Source: Arachnia rubra
Lineage (GTDB): Bacteria; Actinomycetota; Actinomycetes; Propionibacteriales; Propionibacteriaceae
Length of the DNA: 64,000 bases
Reading direction: 5' to 3'
Assembly: GCF_019973735.1 (NCBI RefSeq)
Contig: NZ_AP024463.1
Span: 2,604,001-2,668,000 of the forward strand
In this document: positions 43,200 through 52,982 of the stretch, in pieces
Numbering within the stretch: position 1 is the stretch's first letter
How the letters are laid out: the number at the start of each line of letters is the position of its first letter
Program-made: the position numbers and the translations under genes
Notes under the pieces: generated by a model
Told to the model about the DNA's origin: nothing
The model's input: only the letters and a program-made list of their open reading frames with translations
Database searches by the model: none

Positions 43200-44912
43200 G
43201 TGGTGACGACTATCGAGGCTCTTGAAGACGGGCAGCTCAGGGACCGGCTGCCCGGATGGCTGGTGGCCGTCGGTCTCGCGGTCTTCGCCTTCGCAACCCG
43301 CATCTACAACCTGGGGTTTCCCGGGAAGATCGTCTTCGACGAGACCTACTACGCCAAGGACGCCTGGGGGCTGCTGCACTCCGGCTACGAGAGGCAGTGG
43401 CTGGACACCAAGCAGTTCGGCACCGACGACAAGATCGCGGCCGGGGACCTGAGTGGCTTCACGGACAATCCCGCCTATGTGGTACATCCGCCCCTCGGCA
43501 AGTGGCTGATCGCGATCGGTGAGCATTTCTTCGGGATGACGCCCTTCGGCTGGCGATTCATGTCCTGCGTCTTCGGGGCGCTGCTGGTGTTCCTGACGGT
43601 GCGGATGGCGCGGCGCCTGTCGCGTTCGACGCTGGTCGGCGCCATCGCGGGGGTGCTGCTCACCTTCGATGGCCTGGCATTCACCATGAGCCGGATCGCA
43701 CTACTCGACATCTTCCAGGCAACGTTCGTGCTCGCCGCCGTGGCTGCGCTGATCGCCGACCGGGACTGGTTCCGCTCACACCTGGCCCGGTACCTGCGCA
43801 CAAACAACATGGAAAGCCTGCAGGGCGCGTATGGTCCGCTTGCCCTGCTGCGGCCCTGGCGGCTCGTGGCCGGGGTAATGTTCGGCGCGGCCTGCGCTGT
43901 GAAGTGGAACTCCATCTACGTGGTCGCCGTGTTCGGGGTCCTGACGGTGGCCTGGGACATCGGTGCCCGCCGCCTCGCCGGCGCGGGCCGCAGGCTGAAC
44001 GTCACCTGGCTCACCTGGGCCACGGCGTCGGCGTTGATGATCTGCGCCACGATCGTGATCGGTTCCCGCGCCGGTTTCCCCCAGGCTGCGTTGCTGGTCG
44101 GTGCCGTCGGCGGGCTGATCCTGTACGCCCACGTCCTGGGGCTGTGGCGGTCGCTGCTCAGCGACGCCCCCATGGCTTTCCTGTCGACGGTGGTGCTAGC
44201 GATCCCCGTCTATCTCGCCTCATGGACGGGCTGGCTGACGACCTCGGGCGGCTACCTGCGTGACTGGGGCGCGAAGCACCCGGACGACCCCGTCGTGCGG
44301 TTCCTGGGACCGGACCTGGGGGCATTGTGGAACTATCACGTGTCCGCCTACTCGTTCCACACCGGCGAGACCATGATGGTCAAGGCGGAACACCCCTACG
44401 AGGCCCACCCGCTGGGCTGGCTGGTGATGGTGCGCCCGATCGGGATCGACGCCCAGAATGACATCCAGCCAGGCGACCAGGGCTGCACCGCCGACGGCAC
44501 CACTTGCCTGAGGGTGATCTCGGGAATCGGCACCCCCATCCTGTGGTGGATGGCCTTTGCCGCTCTGATCGCGGGGATCTGGTGGTGGCTGGGCCGCCGC
44601 GACTGGCGGTTCGCCGTCCCCGTCCTGGGCGTGCTGTCGGTGTGGCTGCCGTGGTTCCAGTACGCGGACCGTCCGCTGTTCTTCTTCTACGCGATCGTGC
44701 TGCTGCCGTTCTACGTGACGGGACTGGCGATGGCTCTGGGAAAGATCCTCGGCCCGGCGCACCATCCGAGACGCCGCATCCGTGCCGTGCTCGCCGGGGT
44801 CGCCGTCGCGCTGGTGGTCCTGCACTTCGCGTTCATCTACCCGATCCTCTCGGACGAGCTGCTGACCCGCCCTGAGTGGCTGGCGCGGATGTGGTTTGGC
44901 ACCTGGATCTAA
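43200..44912 (+). CDS. GT39 protein O-mannosyltransferase (PMT family)
   Basis: A 570-residue polytopic membrane enzyme that moves mannose from polyprenyl-phosphate-mannose to Ser/Thr of proteins during Sec export. The catalytic DE pair is in IVFDETYYAKDAW near residue 48, and HPPLGKWLIAIGE near 98 is a PMT landmark. About ten transmembrane helices follow, with an extracytoplasmic region around 360-430 containing SYLRDWGAKHP-like residues. The start is GTG 43200 (a second GTG follows directly). In Actinobacteria it commonly lies opposite rsmI, as here. Confidence 0.93.
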   Translation: MVTTIEALEDGQLRDRLPGWLVAVGLAVFAFATRIYNLGFPGKIVFDETYYAKDAWGLLHSGYERQWLDTKQFGTDDKIAAGDLSGFTDNPAYVVHPPLGKWLIAIGEHFFGMTPFGWRFMSCVFGALLVFLTVRMARRLSRSTLVGAIAGVLLTFDGLAFTMSRIALLDIFQATFVLAAVAALIADRDWFRSHLARYLRTNNMESLQGAYGPLALLRPWRLVAGVMFGAACAVKWNSIYVVAVFGVLTVAWDIGARRLAGAGRRLNVTWLTWATASALMICATIVIGSRAGFPQAALLVGAVGGLILYAHVLGLWRSLLSDAPMAFLSTVVLAIPVYLASWTGWLTTSGGYLRDWGAKHPDDPVVRFLGPDLGALWNYHVSAYSFHTGETMMVKAEHPYEAHPLGWLVMVRPIGIDAQNDIQPGDQGCTADGTTCLRVISGIGTPILWWMAFAALIAGIWWWLGRRDWRFAVPVLGVLSVWLPWFQYADRPLFFFYAIVLLPFYVTGLAMALGKILGPAHHPRRRIRAVLAGVAVALVVLHFAFIYPILSDELLTRPEWLARMWFGTWI

Positions 44913-44930
44913 CGCAGGAACGCGGCAGGA

Positions 44931-46403
44931 TCACGCTTTCTTGCGGGCTTCCAGGGCCAGACGCTGGTGCTGTGGCCGTTCCAGGAAGCAGGCGATGACC
45001 GCGACGAGGAAAATCGAGGCCGCGGGCAGCAGCAGGGTGGTCGACATGGCGGCGGCGATTCCCTCCCGGGCCGTCTCCGGGATCGCCTCTTCCTGTCCTG
45101 GCTCCGAGCCGACGTGCGTCAGCAGCAGTGCGCTCATCACCGTCGCGATCAGCGCGCTGCCGAGCACCGAGCCCACCTGCCGGGTTGAGTTGTAGACCCC
45201 GGAGCCCGCGCCGGCGCGCATCGGTGGCAGGTTCGCGGTCGCCGACGACGACAAGGGGCTGAACACCAGGCTGCCTGCCGCGCCGGTGAGGGTCATCGTG
45301 GCGATCGGCACCCACACGGGTGTGGTCATGTCGAGGAAGTGCGCGGTCGCCAGGAGCGACCCCGACCACACCAGGGCGCCGGTGACGGTGAGATAGCGCG
45401 GATGCACCTGGTTGACCAGCCGTCCGGTCCAGTTCGACACCACCAGGGTGACCACAGCCGCCGGGGCGTTCATCAGGGCCGCGGCCAGGGGGGTCAGGCC
45501 GCGAGCCTGCTGAGCCCACATCATCAGCGGGTACGGGGTGGCGACGGAGGTCAGGCCGACCAGGGCGATGGCCAGGTTGGCGACGGAGAAGTTGCGGTCC
45601 TTGAACAGTGCCAGGGGCATCAGCGGCTCATCCGGATTGCGCCACTGCCACAGGACGAACACCACGAGCAGTAGCACCCCCGTGATCAGCAGCGACGTCA
45701 CGCTGATGGGCCCGTAGATCACGCCCCAGTCGTGGCTGGTCGCCTCCTGGAGGCTGAACACGATGCAGAACAGCCCCGCGCCGGAGAGCACGACCCCGAG
45801 CCAGTCGAACCGGTGCCGGTTCTTCTCCAGGTCCGGGACCAGCCGGGCGGCCGCGATGTAGCCGACCACACCGATCGGCACGTTGATGAAGAAGATCCAC
45901 TCCCACCCGAGCATCCCGATCAGCAGGCCGCCCAGCAACGGGCCGACGAGCATCGCCAGGCCCGCGGTCGCCCCCCAGATCGCCATCGCCTTGCCGCGCT
46001 GGTGGGGTGGGAACAGCCGAGTGATCACGGCCATGGTCTGCGGGGTCATCAGAGAAGCGCCCAGGCCCTGCACCACCCGGGCCATGACCAGCATCTCGAC
46101 GGTGTTGGTCAGGCCGCAGGCCAGCGAGGCGAGGGTGAAGACGATGAGCCCGAGTAGGTAGATCTGCTTGGGCCCGAACCGGTCGCCGAGCCGCCCAGTG
46201 ATCAGCAGCGGCACCGCATAGGCCAGCAGGTAGGCGCTGGAGACCCACACCACGGCGGCGACGTCCGCGCCCAGCTCAGTCATGATCGTCGGAGTCGCGA
46301 CCGTGACGATCGTGCTGTCGACGAGAATCATGAAGAACCCCGCCACCATGGCCCACAGCGACCGCCAGGCGTTGGAGGGCACAGCGGACTCGGGTTGGTT
46401 CAT
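44931..46403 (-). CDS. MFS drug exporter (DHA2, 14-helix family)
   Basis: A 490-residue EmrB/QacA-type exporter with 14 predicted helices. The signature VDSTIVTVATPTIMTELGA is motif D1 at the N-terminus, followed by GRLGDRFGPKQIYLLGLIVF (motif A, near 72), and RVVQGLGASLMTPQTMA with PHQRGKAMAIWGATAGLAMLVGPLLGG (motif C, near 150). It converges on the mannosyltransferase, with 18 bp between stops, and stands alone without a regulator beside it. The substrate is unknown. Confidence 0.93.
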   Translation of the reverse strand: MNQPESAVPSNAWRSLWAMVAGFFMILVDSTIVTVATPTIMTELGADVAAVVWVSSAYLLAYAVPLLITGRLGDRFGPKQIYLLGLIVFTLASLACGLTNTVEMLVMARVVQGLGASLMTPQTMAVITRLFPPHQRGKAMAIWGATAGLAMLVGPLLGGLLIGMLGWEWIFFINVPIGVVGYIAAARLVPDLEKNRHRFDWLGVVLSGAGLFCIVFSLQEATSHDWGVIYGPISVTSLLITGVLLLVVFVLWQWRNPDEPLMPLALFKDRNFSVANLAIALVGLTSVATPYPLMMWAQQARGLTPLAAALMNAPAAVVTLVVSNWTGRLVNQVHPRYLTVTGALVWSGSLLATAHFLDMTTPVWVPIATMTLTGAAGSLVFSPLSSSATANLPPMRAGAGSGVYNSTRQVGSVLGSALIATVMSALLLTHVGSEPGQEEAIPETAREGIAAAMSTTLLLPAASIFLVAVIACFLERPQHQRLALEARKKA

Positions 46404-46507
46404 GGTTCTCCTCAGGTCGCGAGCCGATTATCTCGGCTAGGACAATAGCGGCCTTGCGGCGACCAGGAACTTTCCTGGACCAGATGCCGGGCATTTCGCC
46501 CAGAACA

Positions 46508-47623
46508 TCAGCCGGCGGGGCGGCGGCGTTTCAGCAGGCGTCCGGCCCCAGCGCGCAGCTTCGAGGCCCAGGGCAGCGACACGCCGCGGGCAGCGCCGGT
46601 GCCCAGCAGCAGGGCCGCCAGGTAGCAGCCCGACGCGGTGCCATTCATCAGCTCACCGCGGCCGTTGCCGCGGGTGTAGAACCCGCCGGGAATGGCGGAG
46701 GCGCCGACGACGGGGCGGCCGTGGTCACTGGGATCGATGATGAGCTGCCCGGGCGTCGAGTCTGTGGCCCCAAACTCGGTGGCAGCCCAGTTGGACAGCG
46801 CCACGGCGGCATCCTGGACCTGGATGCGAGCGCATTTGGAGCCGAGCAGCAACACCTCGCCGCCGATGGGCCGGATCAGCCAGACCGGCGGGCCCGCGAG
46901 CAGCGTCACCTCCCTGGGAACCGCGACGCCCCGCAACCGCAGGGCCGGCACGTACTGCGGCTGCCCGATGCCGGCCACCGCCCCCCAGGGACTCACCCCG
47001 AGGGTGTCGACGACGGCGTGCGCGGTCATCACCTCCAGGTCCCGCGACCAGGCCAGGTTCCATCGGAACGCCACCTCGGTTGCCCCGTCACCGCGCCTGA
47101 TGCGGGTGACGGTGACGTCGTGGAGGATTCTCGCCCCGGTGGACGCGGTCTGCGCCTCCAGGGTCTGGGCGTAGTCGCCGGGATCGACCAGGAGAGCTGC
47201 TGAACGCAACCCCGCGCAGGCCCTGGAACTCAGCTCGGGCGTCAGCAGCGAGACCTCCGCCCCGCCGCCAGCGATGAGCTGCTGCACCCGCCGAAGCTCC
47301 CGGTCCAGGGCAACGCCGAGGGAGTGGTCGTGCAACTCCACCTCGGTCAGCTCCAGGGCACCTGCAGCCGCCACTCCACGGATCTCCTCGAGTCCCGCGA
47401 GATTGCGCCTGACATGCTCGTGGGCCGCACCGTCCCCGTAGGCCCCGGCCATGGTCGCGACCGTGCTGGCATGCGCGCAGGCTGCGACACCATGCCCGAT
47501 GGCTGCGGTGACAAGCTCCGGGTTAGGGTCGAGCACAGCGACGGAGAAGCCCTCTGTGGCCAGGCGTCTGGCAGCGGTCAGACCCGCGACGCTGGCCCCG
47601 ATCACAACCACATCCAGCACCAT
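46508..47623 (-). CDS. FAD-dependent oxidoreductase
   Basis: A 371-residue flavoenzyme with the N-terminal dinucleotide fold VVVIGASVAGLTAARRLA and a C-terminal FAD element around ELMNGTASGCYLAALLLG. The central part (GGEVLLLGSKCARIQVQDAAVALSNW and GRPVVGASAIPGGFYTRGNGRGELMN) resembles the DAO/glycine-oxidase-like fold. The variant of the GxGxxG loop has Ser (GASVAG). The substrate cannot be inferred. It lies divergent to the uracil-xanthine permease gene at 47739. Confidence 0.85.
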   Translation of the reverse strand: MVLDVVVIGASVAGLTAARRLATEGFSVAVLDPNPELVTAAIGHGVAACAHASTVATMAGAYGDGAAHEHVRRNLAGLEEIRGVAAAGALELTEVELHDHSLGVALDRELRRVQQLIAGGGAEVSLLTPELSSRACAGLRSAALLVDPGDYAQTLEAQTASTGARILHDVTVTRIRRGDGATEVAFRWNLAWSRDLEVMTAHAVVDTLGVSPWGAVAGIGQPQYVPALRLRGVAVPREVTLLAGPPVWLIRPIGGEVLLLGSKCARIQVQDAAVALSNWAATEFGATDSTPGQLIIDPSDHGRPVVGASAIPGGFYTRGNGRGELMNGTASGCYLAALLLGTGAARGVSLPWASKLRAGAGRLLKRRRPAG

Positions 47624-47738
47624 GACCCAACCCTATCCGGGGCCCGGAGCCGGCTCGCAGGACATCACGGTTCACTCATGTCATCTGTGCCTGGACCCGG
47701 CAACGGCAGTAACATGCCCGCGACGAAAGGACTGGGCC

Positions 47739-49220
47739 ATGTTCGGCTGGAAGTTGCACAACAACGGAATCCTTGCTCCCGGGGCCGTGGTGGCCCCGAC
47801 CGAACGACTCAGCTGGGGACGAACGATCGGGCTCGGCGCCCAGCACGTGGTCGCGATGTTCGGCGCCACGTTCGTGTTCCCCCTGCTGATGGGGCTCAAT
47901 CCGCAGCTCGCGGTGATGATGAGCGGCATCGCGACGCTGGTGTTCCTGTTCGTCGTGAAACACCGCGTACCCAGCTACCTAGGCTCCTCGGCCTCGTTCG
48001 TGGGGGTCGCGACCGCGATCTACGCGGCCGGCGGCAACCCCGCGACCTTGACGGGCGCACTCTTCGTGGTCGGCCTGACCCTGTTCATGGTGGGGTTGAT
48101 CATCCACTTCGCGGGGGCCCGGGTGATCCACCGGGCGCTGCCGCCGGTAGTGACCGGGGCCGTCGTGATGCTGATCGGCTTCAACCTGGCCCCGGTGGTC
48201 GCGGGGACGTACTGGCCGCAGGACCCATGGCTGGCGTTCATCGTCATGCTGATCGTGATCACGTTAAGCGTCGGGCTGCGTGGCTTCCCCGGGCGGATCG
48301 CGATCTTCTTGTCGCTGGTGACCGGCTACATCCTGAGCTGGGTCTTCGACCTGGTCTTCGGGCCCGTCCAGAACGCCGCCGCCGACGGCACCGTCACTGA
48401 GAAGCTGCGCGTCGACTGGTCGGCCGTGACCTCCGCGGACTGGTTCGGGCTGCCGCCGGTCACCGACCTGGCCAGCTGGCAGTTCGGCGGCACCGGCAAC
48501 GTCGTCGGCTTCCACCTGCCGCAGTTCTCGCTCGGCGCCATCGTCATCGCCCTGCCGGTGGTGATCGCGCTGATCGCTGAGAACACCGGGCACGTCAAGG
48601 CGGTCGCGGAGATGACGGGCGAGAACCTCGATCCGCTGATGGGACGCGCCATCGCCGCCGACGGTGGCGGCTCGATGCTCGCGACCCTCGTCGGCGCCGG
48701 CCCCACCACCACCTATGCGGAGAACATCGGTGTGATGGCCGCCACGCGCGTCTACTCGACGGCCGCCTACGTGGTGGCTGCGCTGGTCGCCATCGGGTTT
48801 GGCCTGTCGCCGAAGTTCGGCGCGGTGATCTCCGCCACCCCGGGCGCGGTGCTGGGCGGCATCTGCGTCGTGCTGTACGGCATGATCGGCCTGCTCGGAG
48901 CGAAGATCTGGAAGGAGAACCACGTCGACTTCGGCAATCCGATCAATCTGATCCCGGCCGCGGCGGGCATCATCATCGGCATCGGCGACGTGAAGCTGCC
49001 GATCGGCCCGAACCTCACCCTGGGCGGTATCGCGCTGGGCACCATCGTGACGGTGGCCGTCTACCACATCGCCCACGCCATCGCGCCACGCGAGCTCCGG
49101 GAGGCTGTCGACGGCGCAGGCCTGATCTATGACGCGCCCGGCTTCTACGACGAGGACGGCGACGACCCCCAGGAACCAGCCGATAGCGGCGATGAGCGGG
49201 GGGACAACGACCGGCGGTAG
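47739..49220 (+). CDS. NCS2 uracil/xanthine permease
   Basis: A 493-residue membrane transporter of the NCS2 family with about 14 segments. Markers: [25 protein letters not shown] at the N-terminus, [12 protein letters not shown] near 80, [19 protein letters not shown] near 285 and [22 protein letters not shown] near 325, a motif typical of uracil permeases (UraA-like ENxG and xxTxxYxEN). ATG 47739 follows AAAGGA by 9 bases. The C-terminal tail is acidic and polar. Sits just before trpB. Confidence 0.93.
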   Translation: MFGWKLHNNGILAPGAVVAPTERLSWGRTIGLGAQHVVAMFGATFVFPLLMGLNPQLAVMMSGIATLVFLFVVKHRVPSYLGSSASFVGVATAIYAAGGNPATLTGALFVVGLTLFMVGLIIHFAGARVIHRALPPVVTGAVVMLIGFNLAPVVAGTYWPQDPWLAFIVMLIVITLSVGLRGFPGRIAIFLSLVTGYILSWVFDLVFGPVQNAAADGTVTEKLRVDWSAVTSADWFGLPPVTDLASWQFGGTGNVVGFHLPQFSLGAIVIALPVVIALIAENTGHVKAVAEMTGENLDPLMGRAIAADGGGSMLATLVGAGPTTTYAENIGVMAATRVYSTAAYVVAALVAIGFGLSPKFGAVISATPGAVLGGICVVLYGMIGLLGAKIWKENHVDFGNPINLIPAAAGIIIGIGDVKLPIGPNLTLGGIALGTIVTVAVYHIAHAIAPRELREAVDGAGLIYDAPGFYDEDGDDPQEPADSGDERGDNDRR

Positions 49221-49231
49221 CATCTGGAGCC

Positions 49232-50428
49232 ATGACTTCGCTGATCCACGCCGACCAGGCCGGTTTCTTCGGGGAACACGGTGGTCGTTTCCTGCCCCCG
49301 CAGCTTGAGGCCCCCATCGCCGAGGTGGCAGCCGCCTACGCTGAGGCCCGGCAGGACCCCCAGTTCCAGGCCGACTATGAGGCGCTGCTTGCCGACTATG
49401 TCGGCCGCCCGTCGCCGCTGTTCCTGGCAGCCGGGCTGACGAAGCATCTCGGTGGCGCGAAGATCTATCTGAAGCGCGAGGACCTCAACCACACCGGCGC
49501 CCACAAGATCAACCACTGCCTGGGCGAGGGCCTGCTGGCCAAGCGGATGGGCAAGAGGAAGCTGATCGCGGAGACCGGCGCGGGACAGCACGGTGTGGCG
49601 CTTGCGACGGCGGCCGCGCTGCTCGGGCTGGAGTGTGAGATCCACATGGGCGCCATCGACGTGGCCAAGCAGCACCCCAATGTGGTGCGGATGGAGCTGC
49701 TGGGCGCGAAGGTGGTCTCGGTGACCTCGGGCGGACAGGCCCTCAAGGACGCCGTCGACTCGGCCTTCGGGGTGTTCGCCAACGACTACGCAGATACGTT
49801 CTTCGCTATCGGGTCCGTCGTCGGCCCGGACCCCTACCCGTCGATGGTGCGCGACTTCCAGTCGATCGTGGGGCGTGAGGCCAAGCGCCAGATCCTGGAG
49901 AAGGAGAACCGTCTGCCGGATGCGCTGGTGGCGTGCGTCGGCGGCGGGTCGAACGCGCTGGGACTGTTCACTGGCTTCCTGGAGGACGAGTCGGTGAGGA
50001 TGTTCGGCGTCGAGCCCTCGGGACGGGACCTGGGCGTGCTCGGTGAGCATGCCGCGACGATCACGCTCGGCTCCCCCGGGATGCTGCACGGCATGCGGAC
50101 GCTGCTGCTACAGGACCAGGACGGCAACCCGGCGGCAGTGCACTCCATCGCTTCGGGCCTGGACTATCCCGGGGTTGGCCCGCAACACGCCTTCCTGCGG
50201 GATATGGGTCGCGTCGACTACGTGCACGCCTCGGACGACGAGACCCTCGCGGCCTTCCAGCTGCTGTGCCGCACCGAGGGCATCATTCCGGCGCTGGAGT
50301 CGTCGCATGCGCTGGCCCACGCCATCCACCTGGCCCCTACGATGAGCCCCGACGAAGTAATCGTCGTCAACCTCTCAGGCCGCGGCGACAAGGACATCGA
50401 CTACGTCGCCGAGCGTCTGGCGAAGTAG
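49232..50428 (+). CDS. trpB: Tryptophan synthase beta chain, solitary
   Basis: A 398-residue PLP enzyme making L-Trp from indole and serine. The PLP lysine is in [24 protein letters not shown] near 88; [19 protein letters not shown] near 115, and the phosphate-cradle GGGSNALG near 235 follow. It starts 11 bp after the permease stop. No trpA, trpC or trpF is nearby, so either the alpha chain is elsewhere or the enzyme scavenges indole. Confidence 0.95.
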   Translation: MTSLIHADQAGFFGEHGGRFLPPQLEAPIAEVAAAYAEARQDPQFQADYEALLADYVGRPSPLFLAAGLTKHLGGAKIYLKREDLNHTGAHKINHCLGEGLLAKRMGKRKLIAETGAGQHGVALATAAALLGLECEIHMGAIDVAKQHPNVVRMELLGAKVVSVTSGGQALKDAVDSAFGVFANDYADTFFAIGSVVGPDPYPSMVRDFQSIVGREAKRQILEKENRLPDALVACVGGGSNALGLFTGFLEDESVRMFGVEPSGRDLGVLGEHAATITLGSPGMLHGMRTLLLQDQDGNPAAVHSIASGLDYPGVGPQHAFLRDMGRVDYVHASDDETLAAFQLLCRTEGIIPALESSHALAHAIHLAPTMSPDEVIVVNLSGRGDKDIDYVAERLAK

Positions 50429-50442
50429 GCGGCTCCCCCTGG

Positions 50443-51201
50443 TCAGGGCCGCTGGCGCCGTGTCGCCAGGGCACCGGTGCAGTCCCGGTCCCGCCAGGCC
50501 AGGATCCGGCACTGATCCCACTCGCAGGTCCACCAGGCTGGTGTGTCGGGACCGGCGGGGCGGTACTCCCAGGACTCCCCCAGGGTCCCTCCGGGTCCGG
50601 CCAGGCCGGGCAGGCAGACTTGTCTCATCCGGTCCAGGGTGATCGCCCCGGTTTTGACGAGGGCCTCCTTCGCGACCCACAGGCGCAGCAGCTCGTCGGG
50701 GCGCTGCGCCCAGTTCTCCGCGGGATGGCACAGTATCGCCTTGACCGCGCTGAGTTCGCTGGCGCGCGCGTTGTCCTCGACGTCGATTCCCACCGCCCCG
50801 CGGCCTGCGGCAGCCACCGCGGCAGCCACGCTGCGGCGGGAATGCGACAGGGAGATGCAGTCCCCAGTGGGGCTGATGGGTCGTCCGGCGTCGTCATGGC
50901 TGATCACGGGCACAGCGTTCGCCGAGGTCGCCGGGGCATCAGCGATCAGCGATTTCGCCACCAGATGCGCCAGGGTCTGTGCCAGGCGGTCGTCAGGTCT
51001 GCGCAGCCTGGCCAGCCGCTGCCACTCCGCGGTGGAGAACCAGCCCGTAACGTCGTCCAGTCCAGTTCTCGGGGTGGCCAGCCACCACTGAGCGCGGATC
51101 AGCGGCCCATCGGCCACGCTGAGCTCACCCAGGCACCCTCCCAGTGCCCTGGGGCCGGGGTGATTCCCGGTGGCCGGCGGCCGGAGCCAGTTCGTCGCCA
51201 T
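50443..51201 (-). CDS. 4'-phosphopantetheinyl transferase (Sfp type)
   Basis: A 252-residue Sfp-type transferase that puts phosphopantetheine on carrier proteins. Signature segments are ISLSHSRRSVAAAVA near 118, GIDVEDNAR near 138 (metal-binding Asp), and LWVAKEALVKTGAI near 172 (KEA motif). It lies downstream of and convergent to trpB. No PKS or NRPS gene is in the window, so its carrier target is elsewhere, or it serves fatty-acid synthase. Confidence 0.9.
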   Translation of the reverse strand: MATNWLRPPATGNHPGPRALGGCLGELSVADGPLIRAQWWLATPRTGLDDVTGWFSTAEWQRLARLRRPDDRLAQTLAHLVAKSLIADAPATSANAVPVISHDDAGRPISPTGDCISLSHSRRSVAAAVAAAGRGAVGIDVEDNARASELSAVKAILCHPAENWAQRPDELLRLWVAKEALVKTGAITLDRMRQVCLPGLAGPGGTLGESWEYRPAGPDTPAWWTCEWDQCRILAWRDRDCTGALATRRQRP

Positions 51202-51249
51202 GGGATCAGTTTTCTCACACCTGTGTCGGTAAAGCCTCCGCAGGGGATT

Positions 51250-51298
51250 TTAGTACCGCATGGCGTCATTTCGCCGGTTTTTTCAGCCCCGGATGCGG
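51250..51298. repeat. Fragment of the MITE-like repeat, copy C
   Basis: About 49 bases aligning with the left part of copy A (TAGTACCGCATGGCGT, CGCCGGTTTTTTC, CCCCGGATGCGG). It overlaps the 3' end of the quinone oxidoreductase gene and supplies its final codons and stop. The right half of the element is absent. Confidence 0.5.
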
Positions 51299-52245
51299 AT
51301 CGCGACCTTCCCGGTGGTCCTCCCCTGTTCGAGTGCGGCGAGCAGGTCCGTGACTCTGGGAAACTCCGCGGTCTCGGTCAGGTCAACCCGGATGTCGCCG
51401 CGCGCCACAGCGGTGAGCGCCCAGGCGAGGGAGTCGGTGCCGGCCTTGGGGTGGGCTGCAAGCCAGGCACCAACGTTGAAGCCGGCGGTGGTCTTGTTCT
51501 GCAGCCAATGGTCGATGGAGCTGACCGGAACGTCGGGAGCCTGGGAGGCGTTGCCCACGCGGAGCAGCCGTCCGCCACTGCGCATGAGACCAAAAGCCGT
51601 CCGCGTGGCCTCACCACCGACCGGGTCCACCACGATGTCGTAGGTGTCCTCCGGCACCGCAGTCAGGTCGCTGCGCAGATAGGCGTGGTCGTAGCCGAGG
51701 GCGGCAGCTGTCTCCTGCTTGGCAGCGGTGCCGACGACAGCGTCGATGCGGCCGGCTCCAAGCGCTTTGGCCACCTGGGCGAACTGGGAGCCCAGCCCTC
51801 CCACACCCGCGTGCACGAGGAGGCTCTCGCCAGGTGTGAAGCGGGCGACGGTGGTCAACGCGAGGTGGGCAGTCACTGTGTTGATCGGGACCACCGCGGC
51901 CACGTCGGTGTCCACACCATCCGGGATCGCGGCCACGAGCGCGGCAGGAGCACAGACGATCTCAGCGAATCCGCCAGCGGCGGGGAGAATCGCCACCACC
52001 CGCTGCCCGAGTGTGAACCCGGTGACATCCTCACCGAGTTCCCGGACGACCCCGGAGACCTCCAGCCCGGGGATGAAGCTGGGGAGGGATGGCATCGCGC
52101 CGGTGGTCCAGAGGGCATCGATCAGGCCCACTCCGGCAACCTGCACATCGATGCTGATCTCCCCCGGCTCAGGACGTGGATCTGGGACCTCGGAGCACTC
52201 AAGGCCGGCAAAACGATCATGACGGGCGACGACGAGAGCATGCAT
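51283..52245 (-). CDS. Zinc-less MDR-type NAD(P)H:quinone oxidoreductase-like protein
   Basis: A 320-residue medium-chain dehydrogenase. The N-terminal GroES-like domain (SIDVQVAGVGLIDALWTTG, FIPGLEVSGVVRELGEDV) has no catalytic zinc ligands. The nucleotide-binding domain has LLVHAGVGGLGSQFAQVAKALGA near 150. The lack of zinc residues fits the quinone oxidoreductase group. A MarR gene lies upstream on the same strand, with an inverted repeat (52288-52325) in the gap. The end of the gene overlaps repeat copy C, so the last residues (RIRG) may be altered. Confidence 0.88.
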   Translation of the reverse strand: MHALVVARHDRFAGLECSEVPDPRPEPGEISIDVQVAGVGLIDALWTTGAMPSLPSFIPGLEVSGVVRELGEDVTGFTLGQRVVAILPAAGGFAEIVCAPAALVAAIPDGVDTDVAAVVPINTVTAHLALTTVARFTPGESLLVHAGVGGLGSQFAQVAKALGAGRIDAVVGTAAKQETAAALGYDHAYLRSDLTAVPEDTYDIVVDPVGGEATRTAFGLMRSGGRLLRVGNASQAPDVPVSSIDHWLQNKTTAGFNVGAWLAAHPKAGTDSLAWALTAVARGDIRVDLTETAEFPRVTDLLAALEQGRTTGKVAIRIRG

Positions 52246-52287
52246 GGGTTTCTCCTTGCAGGATCGGATCTAGTAAGCACTCTCATG

Positions 52288-52325
52288 TATATCAGGATTC
52301 TACTGAAAAACAGAACTCTGATATA
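52288..52325. promoter_or_regulatory. Inverted repeat between MarR and the oxidoreductase gene
   Basis: Arms TATATCAG (52288-52295) and CTGATATA (52318-52325) are perfect complements 22 bases apart, with an inner TTCT/AGAA pairing. It sits about 45 bases before the start of the oxidoreductase, on an AT-rich stretch that stands out from the GC-rich background, a likely MarR operator and promoter. Confidence 0.55.
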
Positions 52326-52435
52326 GGTCAGGAGTCAGTCATCCTCGGCGATAGAGGTCCGGGAAATCGGCAAATACAGATCGGGGAGCTGCCGGCCGGC
52401 GAGCCCAGCTGCCGGGCCAGCCAGTGCTTGTCCCG

Positions 52436-52897
52436 CTACGCGCTACGGCTGCGAATATGCTCCTCAGCGCGGGAAAGATACTCACGGAAACGATCGAACT
52501 CGGCAGGTGTGAAAGCCGCGCGGAGGTCATCCTCGATGGCACGCGCCACCCGGTCCGCCTTGGCGGCGAGTTCCCGGCCCGCATCAGTGAGCTCACAGAC
52601 GAGGACCCTGGCGTGCAGCGAGGAGACATCCCGGGTGATCAGCTTCTTGGCCTCAAGATTATTCAGGATCGTCGCCATGGTCTGAGGCGAAACCAGCGCC
52701 GCACGGGCCAGCTGCGCGGCCGACTGCCCAGGAACATAGCTCAATGCCAGGAGCGTGGCGTACTGCGGAACCGTCAGATCGAAGTCACGTAGAGCTCGCG
52801 CCTTCTCCGCCATGAGAACTTGCTCGACCCGCTTGATCCCGCTCCCAAGACGCACCGACACATCCGCCTCGAGTCGTTCCCGCCCCGCCTGCATCAT
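52436..52897 (-). CDS. MarR-family transcription regulator
   Basis: A 153-residue winged-helix regulator. The core reads RDFDLTVPQYATLLALSYVPGQSAAQLARAALVSPQTMATILNNLEAKKLITRDVSSLHARVLVCELTDAGREL, with the wing Arg at DVSSLHARV. It precedes the quinone-oxidoreductase gene, 190 bp away on the same strand with an inverted repeat between them. Redox-responsive MarR regulators often control such reductases, although no conserved Cys pair is evident. Confidence 0.92.
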   Translation of the reverse strand: MMQAGRERLEADVSVRLGSGIKRVEQVLMAEKARALRDFDLTVPQYATLLALSYVPGQSAAQLARAALVSPQTMATILNNLEAKKLITRDVSSLHARVLVCELTDAGRELAAKADRVARAIEDDLRAAFTPAEFDRFREYLSRAEEHIRSRSA

Positions 52898-52982
52898 TCT
52901 GGAAACCGCCTTAGTTCACTTCGCAACCACGCGGCAGTCTACTGAGCAGTTGCCAGTGGGCAGCGAGCGAAACCCCAACAGC

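Noticed and set aside
48264..49223. 319-codon minus-strand open frame opposite the NCS2 permease
   Set aside because: Asp/Arg/His-rich antisense shadow; the permease on the plus strand has clear motifs and membrane segments.
50266..52326. 686-codon plus-strand open frame
   Set aside because: Antisense to the Sfp-type transferase, oxidoreductase and gap; low-complexity Arg/Gly-rich translation without family features.
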